Source: Chlorokybus atmophyticus | Taxonomy: Eukaryota > Streptophyta > Chlorokybophyceae > Chlorokybales > Chlorokybaceae | DNA length: 64,000 bases | Assembly: GCA_009103225.1 (NCBI GenBank) | Contig: RHPI01003389.1 | Coordinates: 749,559 to 813,558 of the forward strand | Direction: 5' to 3' | Part shown: in pieces, positions 53,001 through 62,302 of the stretch | Layout of the letters: each line of letters opens with the position of its first letter | Position numbering within the stretch: position 1 is the stretch's first letter | Made by a program: the position numbers and the translations under genes | The notes under the pieces: model-generated | Seen by the model: only the letters and a program-made list of their open reading frames with translations | The model's database searches: none | What the model was told of the DNA's origin: nothing

Positions 53001-56000
53001 AGTTTCTGCACGGTCACGCGCAATTCCTTCTCCACGGCACTGCGGGCCCGCGCTTCCATCGTGAAGCTTTCGCGATCCGCCTGCACACGCGCACTGCCAC
53101 AAGCACAGGAGGGCGTGTTACACTCACAATCATCATCACATGCGCAAGAGTAGGAGAGTATGACACAAGCACACATGCACGCATGCACAGAGACCCACAC
53201 ACGTAATCACACACGCACGCACACGCATACACACAAGCTCATGCGCGCGCACGCACGCACGCACGCACGCACACGCATGCACACGTACTCGTGCAGGTGT
53301 TGCTCGATGCGTCGTCGGTCCTCATGCGCGAGCGCCAGCGCAGAAGCCAGCTTCTGCGTCTCTTCTTGCGTGCGTCCTTCCCGCGCTCGCAACGCCTCCT
53401 AAATATGTCCAACCTCGTGTCAACACGCAAACAACACGTCCTCATCGTGTACGAAGCCACACAACAGCAAAGACAGAGCCCACCAGCTCGCGCAGCACGC
53501 TTCGCAGCTTCGAGCGCAACGCATCCACTAGTCTCGCAGTGTCTGCGGCCTTTGCTTTCGCGGCTGCGAGCTCCAACTCACCCCTTCTCACCTCCTCCTC
53601 GAGGTCCTGCGATTGAGTGCATGGTTGCCAATGTTGATCACAGTGAGGACAAGGCACGTGCGTATGAGCGCCCGCGTGGGGACTCGTCCGCGTACACGTG
53701 TGCGTGTGTGTGCGTGTGTGTGGATGTGTGTGCCTGTGTGTGCGTACACAACCGCGTAGCACCCCAAAAGCAACCATACAAACGAATGCACGCACCTTTC
53801 TTTGTGCCCGTGCGGATCTCACGCTCTCCCTCAACCCCTGGCACTCCTCTCTGAGCGCGTTCACCTCCGGTTCGCTTGCGCGCGCGATCTGTGCTTGGGA
53901 GTGCGCATGGCTGTTGCTAGTCATCGTCGCGATGGTGGATGTGGCTGTCGATAGCTGGGTCTCGAGGCGGCGGGTGGAGAGGCGAGCCTCCTCAAGGAGT
54001 TGGGACTGAACCTGTTGCCGTTGTCTGTTGGTCGCTCCAATTGGTCGCGATTACACCAAGTAGCAATATGTGCGCGTGTGCGTGTGTGCGTGCCTGTGTG
54101 TGTGTGAGGGCGCACGCACACACCCGTGCATATGTGTCCGTGCGTGTGCGCGTTGTGCGTGTGACTGCACAACAATGTGTGTGTCTGTGCACGCGCGTCG
54201 CGACTGTTAGTGCACAAGCCTATGTGTCTACGTATGCGTGAGTAGTTGCATATGTCCGCGGGCATGTATGTGTAGAAACGTGGATGCTAGGTGGTGTTCG
54301 CACCACAAGGCGGCTTTCGAGGTCAGCAATCTGCGCCACAAGCCTCTCGCGCTCCTTTCTCCTCTCATCGTCAGTTGCCTCATTACGCTTCGCAGCCACT
54401 TCCATAACCTGCCACACACACTCCTCCTTCACACATGTTGTTCCAACCCACACAACAGCCACCCAACACGCCACCTGCGCCAGCTGTTCCCGCAGCGTCT
54501 TGGCGTCCTCCTCCCCCTTGGCCAACCGTGCATTCGCGGCAGAGAGGTCGCGCTCGAGGTCGCGACGACGCGCGGCTTCTTTCCATAAAGACGCCAGCTG
54601 GCTGCGCAACTTGTCCACCTGTGCATGTTGGTTTGCGTGCATGTTGGTTTGTGTGCATTATGGTTGCATGTTGGTTTGTGTGCGTGGGTCAGGTTGATGA
54701 TTGCACAGTGATGCAACGAACCTCAGTTGCGAGCTGATCGATTCGCTCATCGCTTTCGTGTGTTGGGGCTTCTGCCACAATAACAGCGTCCTGCTGATGG
54801 CAGTACAGACATTGAGCGAAGGTGAGTCATGAGCTGACTGTGTGTGTGTGCAGGTGCAGGTGTGCAGGTGCGTGCGCGTGCACATTCATGCTTAGGTGTG
54901 CACGAGTGTGCATGCGTGCATATTTTGTGTGTGTGTGTGTGCCCGCACACATGCGTGGATGAGCGAGCGTGTGTGTGTGTGCGCACACGCGCTTGTGCAC
55001 GATGGTAAGTACGTGTGTGTGCAGCCTCAATGCATATATACAAAGCGTACCTGAGCTGTTTGCGCTGCAGCATCCGCCACGCCAGTGCGCTTATTTCTGT
55101 CAGTCATCTCTTGCACCCCACTCCCAGCTGTCGCGTTCGCAGGCGCTACTGCGGTGCCCGTTTGCGTCTCATCCGCAATAGACTTTGCCGTCGCAAGCAG
55201 CCGAAGCACGCTCTGCTCCAACGTGTTGATGCGCTTCTCGTAATCTGGCGTGGCGGGTTGTGGTGTGGCTGGTTGTGGGTGTTGAACAGCCTCGGACGTG
55301 GTGTCAGCATGTTGTTGTTGTGTTGGGCGTGTGAACAGGCTGGAGAATGCACCCGTGCGCACATTTGCACCCGTGCGGGTGATGCTGTTGATTCCTGCTT
55401 CGGCATGAACGCCTTTGTCTTCGGTTACAGCGCCTTCAAGCTGTTACAGTGGTCACCATGTTTGTAAGCACATTAGACCCACATACACGCATGCGCGCGT
55501 GCGAACAAGCACGCACTTGTGTTGGCACGCCATCGAGATAAGCGAGTTGCGGCAATGCGGAGCACACGGCATCGCGATAGGATTGAAGTCTGCACACGGG
55601 GTTCTCGCTCTCGTTGTTGTTGTTGGAGGAGTACGTAGAGGGCGAAGACAATAGTAATTCACGCAATTGTGGCAGTCCCGCAAGAGTAGCCAACTCCTGC
55701 GCAATCACACACACACACACGCAACCATCAGTGCAAGCCAAAGTCTACACACGGCCTGCTCATGACTTCTCGTCGTCGTTGTTGTCGTCTTTGTTGTTGT
55801 TGTTGTTGTTCTTGTTGCTGTTCTTCTTCTTCTTCTTAGTCTTGTGCTTGTTGTTGTTGTGCATATCACTCACACTCCAGCATGCTCTCACCCCCAGTTC
55901 CCTTATGCAGTTGTCTCTCAGGTCCACCCGTTCCAGCGCTCCCCCCCGCAGCTCCGTCAGTTCCGTCACGGCGGTCAGTCGGTTGTGTGCGAGGAGGAGG

Positions 56001-56845
56001 CGGCGGAGGGAGGGGAGGGGGGGGAGGAACGATAGGGAAGAGAGGCGGTTGCTGCGTGCACGTAACTAGCAGTGTTAGGGGTAAACAAGCTTGGGGTTGC
56101 TTACGGTCTGCTGGTCATGTTGCACTGGCTGTGTCTCTGTAAGTGCGAGCGTAGAAACTGGTGTAATGTGCTACTGGCAACTGCGCGAGCAAGCGTGCGT
56201 GCGTGCAAGCATGCATGTGTACAGCACACGCCCAGCGCGTTCACGTGTGCGCGCATGTGCATGTTCAGTGCGCAACAACCAGTTTTGTGTGTGTGTGCGC
56301 GCGTGTGTGTGCGCGTTCGCATGCGCCATAACACGCACACGCACATGCACACGCACACACACACTGGTTCACAGAGTACGGCAGTTGGTTGTTGACAGTT
56401 GCAGCGCTGGTGTTCAAACGCTTGTTACGTGAGCTTGTTCATGACCAATCAACTGAACCAGCCAACAAAGTGACTTAATGAGATTGTCTCACCTTGAAAG
56501 GTTGAGAACTGTCAAGCCTTTGAGAGAGCTCAATCCTTGCAAGCTTTCAATTCGGTTGGCTGATAGGTTCAGCTCGTTCAAGTTGACCAGGCTTTCCAGC
56601 CCCTCTATTCTGGTCAGAGCGTTCCCGTGAAGGTTGAGCGTCCTCAAGTTGACCAGCCTGGGCAGGCCTGCAAGCAGGCGGCGGCGGCATGTAAGGGCCT
56701 GGCCAGTCAGCTGCTTGTAGCCCAATGCTTCACAGACAGGCTTCAAGCACGCACCTGCCACGTGGCGAAGAGAGACGAGTCCAGCTGCTAGCGCTCTGAC
56801 TTCAGTGACGTCCTCAGCTCTGCGGCCTTGCAGAACATCAAGCAT
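50085..56845 (-). CDS. LRRCC1: LRRCC1-like centriolar protein: leucine-rich repeats plus long coiled coil
   Basis: LRRCC1 (CLERC) is a centrosome/centriole lumen protein needed for ciliary structure. The N-terminal exon has MLDVLQGRRAEDVTEVRAL (start 56845; an upstream exon is possible). LRR exons follow: LVNLRTLNLHGNALTRIEGL and LNELNLSANRIESLQGLSSL at 56490-56671, then LRRLLLAHNRLTAVTEL and LERVDLRDNCIRELG at about 55890-56070. An LRR cap, ENPVCRLQSYRDAVCSALPQ, lies at about 55524-55697. A Thr/Pro/Gln-rich linker is encoded at about 55050-55445. More than a dozen short coiled-coil exons then run from 54790 to 50085, ending MRELLAAMEKQKQS and VTAQIQQLSVMFEELRQAT, which resembles the LRRCC1 C-terminus. 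Stop at 50085-50087. Nearly all introns are alternating purine-pyrimidine DNA. Generic LRR/coiled-coil alternatives (CEP97-like) are less likely. Confidence 0.82.
51330..51625. repeat. CA/CG-rich alternating purine-pyrimidine tract in LRRCC1-like intron
   Basis: Nearly continuous GCACGCAC, ACACACAC and CCCACGCA words fill the intron between the exons at about 51190-51280 and 51635-51795. Both strands remain open over long distances only because of the repeat. Confidence 0.85.
51870..52035. repeat. CACGCC/CACACC hexamer-like tandem repeat in LRRCC1-like intron
   Basis: ACACGCACACGC runs lead into repeated CCCACGCCCACG and CCCACACCCACA units and back to CA/CG. It fills most of the intron between the exons at about 51635-51795 and 52070-52260. 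Confidence 0.88.
52740..52920. repeat. TG/CG-rich alternating tract in LRRCC1-like intron
   Basis: GTGTGCGTGC-type sequence on the plus strand lies between coiled-coil exons. It has the opposite strand sense to the CA tracts at 51.4 and 51.9 kb. Confidence 0.75.
53160..53288. repeat. CA/CGCA repeat in LRRCC1-like intron
   Basis: It includes a (GCAC)n run near 53250-53270 and many ACACGCA words directly before the coiled-coil exon at about 53289-53400. Confidence 0.8.
54068..54215. repeat. TG/CG alternating tract in LRRCC1-like intron
   Basis: GTGTGCGTGT and GCGCACGCAC words make the two halves partly complementary, so the intron could fold back on itself. Confidence 0.75.
54838..55020. repeat. 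(TG)n with CG steps in LRRCC1-like intron
   Basis: Several uninterrupted GTGTGTGTG runs lie between the exons at about 54720-54795 and 55051-55445. Confidence 0.8.
55783..55862. repeat. (GTT)n/(CTT)n triplet repeat in LRRCC1-like intron
   Basis: A GTTGTTGTT run passes into CTTCTTCTT and back to GTT. It lies just 3' (minus-strand sense) of an LRR exon. Confidence 0.8.
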
Positions 56846-59800
56846 GCCTTCCCTCACACCGAAGCTGCCGTCGCCGCCGCTCGTTGGCCTGGTGGCCTGG
56901 ACTGCCTGCGTTTGCGCGGGAGAGTCAACGGGTCACCGCATACACAAATTGCTCCGCTGCTTGGGGCCCTCATGATTGAAGGCTCATGTAAGGGGGTATG
57001 TGAATTAACTTATTGGCAAGTTACCTTAATTACTAGGCCATGGTGGCAAAAGTCGATACCAGGCAGGACAACATAGCATCTATGCAGCCTTGCCATGTAC
57101 AAGTTACAGCGCTGCATAGAACAAGGTGACTTCATATGCACAACCATGTAAGTAAACACCATTTAAGTAACACTCAACAACGCAACAAAACGCGTACGCA
57201 GCCGCTGTAATGCATCTCGTGGTGAAGAGCTACTGGCAGAAGAATTGGCACTCCGCACGTCATGCTCCTTCATACCCCTCAACAAGCAATCATCGGTCCG
57301 GCAAAAAGCTGCGCTGTGCAGGATTGCACGCAAAAGGACTCTGAAATTTTAATTATACATGAACGCATACAAACATGTAGTTTTTACATGTTTTTATGCG
57401 TTACAACTTGAATTTCATGAACTGTTTGTGAATCGTTTAGAGTCATCCGGATGTGATCGAATGCGCTATCACTCTCAAATAAACAGTTTCTGCAAGTAAT
57501 TATATTGATGTACCGACGGAGGTATGTACAACACTACAACTTGCCATTGAAGCACACATTAGGCTGTTTTATCATCCTACTTGATAAGCTTAATTATGTG
57601 TACAAACACAAACCTTTATCGATATCGATACCGCTGACAACATTCAAGAACCTGAAAACCAATAAAACGCAGCAATCTCGGGAACGTCATGAAGAGCTGG
57701 CCGGGTAGAAGAGAAGTTTCACTCACCACATTGGTATCAGAATTGCAAATGAGCAAATCATAATTGATTACTGAACATGTCAGCAGCTGCGCCATGCCAA
57801 ACTGCGCACACGAAAACACCTTGCTTAAGCGAAAGCTTTTGCCCAAACGTATACGAACATGAACAAAGCGCTCAACGATGTTCGGAGCTACTGGATTGCT
57901 ATTATATTTTGTGCGCTACCACCCCTGAGTAGCGCCACAACGGTATTCAACTATTGCAATTGCGACACAATTGCTCTGATCAAACGAAGTTAAAATTCAA
58001 GCAAACTATCGTGCAAGCAAGTTACTATCCATACGTTTGCATCTATATGAAGAACAAAGTTACAAATAAATAACATCGGTTTAAATTGGTTTGCACACAA
58101 TGATTTGCCATGTAGCACACAACTATGAATATACATATCAATCATTTTAATTATAAACCACGTTTATAATATATATTAAAGCGCGAACAACTTTAATACA
58201 CCATATGTGATATAAATCTTGCAATACAATCTTGCATTTGTTCCAACACTGATTAATGCATACATTCAGGTAGGAGTACATCAAGTCCCCCCCGGAGGAT
58301 GTGATCCCACACCCACACCCACACCCACACCCACACCCACACCCACACCCACACCCACACCCACACCCACGCACGCACGCACGCACGCATGCACGCTGTT
58401 ATAAGGCACAAACATGCATGCGTGTGCACGTTTCAACCATGCACATACATGATCACGCATGTTCGTATGCTCATCNGTCACTACCGTGTCGAGATATCAT
58501 CCGTATCGACACGCACAGGAATCTTTTGGATACCCACGCCGCGAGTGTCAGTTCCGGCAGCAGGTGCCGTGTCACGCGTGAACGGCTCGTGTGCGTCATG
58601 CACGGTGCATGTCTTTCTTCAGGTCCGACCAGCAACCGGGTTTCGAAGAACGCAACCAGGACTCGGACAGCATGGCCTCCTCACTGAGGAGTCCTGATGT
58701 AACTGTAGCTACTCTTATGAACAAGATGAAGTCCCGTTGACTCAGGAACCTTTTAGGTTGCAAGTAGTAGACCGTAGCAGACAATCCCAGGACAACAAGC
58801 GAGGCGACGGGCCTATCGTTACAACCGTATTTAGCGCAAAAGCGCTCGCGTTACGTGTTAACCGGCGTGCGTGCGCACGTCAGATCGTCATGACTCACGC
58901 ACGCATCATCATCAACGACCCTTCCGCTGGGTCAGCTTGCAGCCGAGGCAGCTCCGATTGTTATATATAACTATTATAGTTCCGTTGGCTCATGTCCTAT
59001 AACAAGGGATAGAATCTTTGTGCTCTACCGATACCGGTATAAGTCACAACTTTGTCTTATCAAGCTGGCATTGAAGGTGCGCAAGCACTGGCGTGGAGTG
59101 AGGAGCAGGCGGTGCAGGTTGCAGAGCTGCAGGCGGGGCAGGCGGGGCAGGCGGCGGTGCTGGTTGACAGGCGGGCAGAGGCTGTGGTTTGCTGGAGCAA
59201 AGCCAGGCCTAGCAGGAGAAGGACAAGGAACAGGAGTAGCAGGAGAGTTCAGCGCTGGGTGTGGGTTGCTGGGAAGGGTCAGAGGGGATTAAGGCTCACA
59301 GACGGGGCAGGCGCGAGAGGTTGCTGCCTCAGTTGATAGGTAGGGTTTGGCTATGCGCAGCTGTGTCTGTTTTGTCAAGGCCTTCAACGTCTACGGGGTG
59401 GTTGCGTTCCGCTTTCTTGTCGTGCACTAAGCTTTGCCAGTGCCCCAGGGCGTAAGTATACAGGGGTATGTTCCTAAGTTGTGAGCGTCTACGAGACGAT
59501 TGCCCTCCGCTTGCTTATTTTCTTGCTTGGAGCTTTCCAAGGCTACCCAGGGTAGTCTGTGTACAGGGAGTCCGTTGGGGATGTTCGGGTAGCGGGTTAG
59601 GCCGTCAGGCAATCCGCTGCACAGTCACTAGAGTCCTCTTGATGGGTGCGCCGTGTTCAAGAAACGATTGCTAGTTGCGCTTTGTCAGCTGAGGTTGTTA
59701 CATCATTCTCGCGCTGTCCATTCAGCGCAAGCTTTGTTTACGTAAGTCAGTCATTTTGGAGCTCTGCGCGTCGCCGAGCGTTTCGTTCACCTGTTTGTTG

Positions 59801-60153
59801 ACCGTTCTTCACTTGATGCGTTCTCTGCCCGTGTTTGGTTGCTGTCAACTTGTCCGCTTTTGGTAACAGCTATGCGCAGTTGTTTTGCTGCTGTGAGTGC
59901 TGGCCAGCTGCCGTCTTGTGCTTGAGTACTGGAATGATGCCTATTCCTGTGCACAGAGACACCAGTGCTGAACTTCGGTGAGGGCTCTCCCCGCTGTACA
60001 TATTACCAGCCTTCATACGCACCCGCAGTAAGTAGCAGTGCAGTGTCTTCACTCAAACCAGCATCTTCGCATGCAGCTTTCTTGAACACAAACATGTCGA
60101 TTGCGTAACATTGTGTATCACTCCTGCAATAACACGTCTGGCTTGCTCTTGCA
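56846..60153. other. Intergenic region, AT-rich, with microsatellite at 58.3 kb
   Basis: About 3.3 kb. The first 150 bp are GC-rich and may hold a 5' exon of the LRRCC1-like gene: an open frame without ATG continues upstream to about 56935. 57100-58300 is AT-rich with no supported gene. A CCCACA repeat lies at 58307-58370. 59050-59340 is GC-rich with CAGGCGGGG repeats and an open frame on the plus strand that lacks any recognisable domain; it might be an upstream exon of the small gene at 60154. Confidence 0.5.
58307..58388. repeat. (CCCACA)n hexamer repeat followed by (GCAC)n
   Basis: About ten exact CCCACA units from 58307 to 58370 run directly into GCAC units up to about 58388. The start of the repeat is preceded by a C-run (58287-58293). 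Confidence 0.92.
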
Positions 60154-60415
60154 GATGGCTTGTTTATCGCCAATGAAGCTCAGGGACTTGCAGCCAATGG
60201 CGCCATTCAACATGGTGGTTCGTAGGCCATCTTTCACATCACCTCGCAGCAAGCTGGAGCAGATGGAGGAGACTGGTTGCTTCTCCCCACCAGCGCTGCA
60301 GCTGCCCAAATCTTTTCAGGATTGGCAGCAGGGAGCCAATGAGTCTCATATGGAGCCCCCAAGTGACAGCGCCTTAAACATGGATGATGCCAACAGCTTA
60401 TCTCGCAGCGTGTAG
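60154..60415 (+). CDS. Possible small 86-residue proline/serine-rich protein
   Basis: A good acceptor (TTGCTCTTGCAG) is followed immediately by ATGGCTTGT. The frame runs 86 codons to the stop at 60413-60415. The protein has SP/TP sites (LSPMKL, TSPRSKL, CFSPPAL), a basic VVRRPSF motif typical of basophilic kinase sites, and no membrane segment. No family is recognised. The acceptor suggests at least one upstream exon, perhaps only 5' UTR. It could also be the last exon of a longer gene reaching back to 59.0 kb. Confidence 0.4.
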
Positions 60416-62302
60416 TAGAGCGCTCTGCTCTGCTGTACCCAAAGCAAACACCCTCTGTAGATATGCATTGCTCGTGTATTGTATAATCTCACCACTACTG
60501 ACCGGTGTATTAGTAGGAGTTACGCTAGTAGAAGTATGCTAGTAGGAGACGCCATCATTTGTACTTGCCGTTGCTTGCTTCGGTGCGGGGATGTGGCAGT
60601 TGGTCGTGAGTGATGACACGCATCTACACTTGTGGTAAGGTAGCTGGATCCCACATTGTCAGACCATGGACAGTCCTTCATAGTAGAGATGACCAGGTTG
60701 TTGTCATCGCGCCCCTAGTGCTTGCGAACCGCGCACTGCAATAAAATCTTGCTTAGCTTGGCACATTGCCCTGTAATGACATTGGATTGTGGCTAATAGG
60801 CTTGTGGTCAAGTGCGTTGACCACGTCAGTGCATCATTTACTTGAGGAATCACTGATGGAACACATGGTTGCAAACATTTGTTAACCACTTTGTATATCA
60901 CATGCGCGCCAACCCGAATGACCGGTATATTTGAGGTGAACTTGAATGACTTGATGTGAAGCGCTATATGCTTACCCACATGCGATATGGGCTCGAAGAG
61001 GGGATATGTTGCATTGACAGCAAGATAGTGAAACTATGTGAATCGAAGGTTAAGTTCGTTTTGCGATGTATGGTTTATTATGGTTCAATGTATGAATGCG
61101 CCTTTGATGCAAAAGTGGTAATAAGGCATTGGTAAATGCAACCAATACGTAGCAAAATGAGTAATATGAACAATTCTTTCCTTTTCAATGCCATATGTGG
61201 ATGGTATACTCAAAAAATTGTAAATATTGCATTGTACGATACATGCAAGGGGCATGTATAAAGAGAGCAATGTAAACATATTGACGTTGATATGTTATAT
61301 AGCCTTAATGCGAAATCATCTAACAATGTGGTCGTCAATTTGATCACACTTCGAACATAGCAAGTGGCTTTACCATTTATGCACGTACGTTCTTTCAATT
61401 TGCATCAAATGGTGTATGATAAAATCTGTATCAAGTGCATTAACGATATGTAAATGTGATTAATATTGAATACAGTTTATATGCAATGCAGTTAAATCAT
61501 TTTCTATATGTAATTTTTTATCAATGTGCATAACATGATTTTGTAGCTGTGTTGTCTAAGCTTTATTCTTTCCCTATACCCTATGATACTAATCATGTGT
61601 TGGAATGCATCAACATTACCACGATATGTCTTACGCGTGAGCCATGCATCACCTTGTTGAGATGACCTACGGTACCAAGTTGCATAATCCTGTGCGTCAT
61701 CACCATTACCACACTGCTGCAAGGGCAGAGCAACTTTCTCTCAAATAAGGGGGTAGTTTGCATTGCCGACTAGCACACCTCACGACACACTGTGCACGAA
61801 CATGACGCTTTCCCTGCTTGGCCCATGCATCCCCAGGCTGGGATCCCAGCTGACCCATCAATCCCCACTTATCACTGGCATGGAAGGCCAAGTGTCAACC
61901 GCCTGCATAAGCACGCCAGGCTGACTTGCACGCATGCCGAGTCATCAAACACCCCACACAAGCCTGCCTGCCTGCCTGCCTGCCTGACATACCCACACAC
62001 ACACATATCTGACCTCCCCTCACACACCTCACCCTCCCTCTGCCTGACAGGGACATGACTCACCTGAGGTGTGAGTTTGCGAACAACACCACATCCCCTT
62101 TTTGACAACACCATCAAGATGTGCGTGTGCTGTCTGCCTCCAACCTCTCCACACTACTGCTTAACAACGACACCTGCATGCAACCACCTTCCTTCAGCTT
62201 GCAAGCAGACACGAGCAACCCCCCCTCCCTTGCTGCTAAGTTGCTACCAGTGTGAAGAAGCAGAAGACCAACAACCCCATCACCACCAACAACACCAACA
62301 AG
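60416..62302. other. Intergenic region 5' of the SDR gene
   Basis: 60416-61740 is mostly AT-rich with no supported gene. 61740-62300 is richer in C and contains a (CCTG)n run near 61963-61984 and CACACA words. This is presumably the promoter and 5' UTR of the SDR gene. Confidence 0.55.
61963..61984. repeat. (GCCT)n tetranucleotide microsatellite
   Basis: About five GCCT units lie roughly 320 bp upstream of the SDR start codon. Confidence 0.8.
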
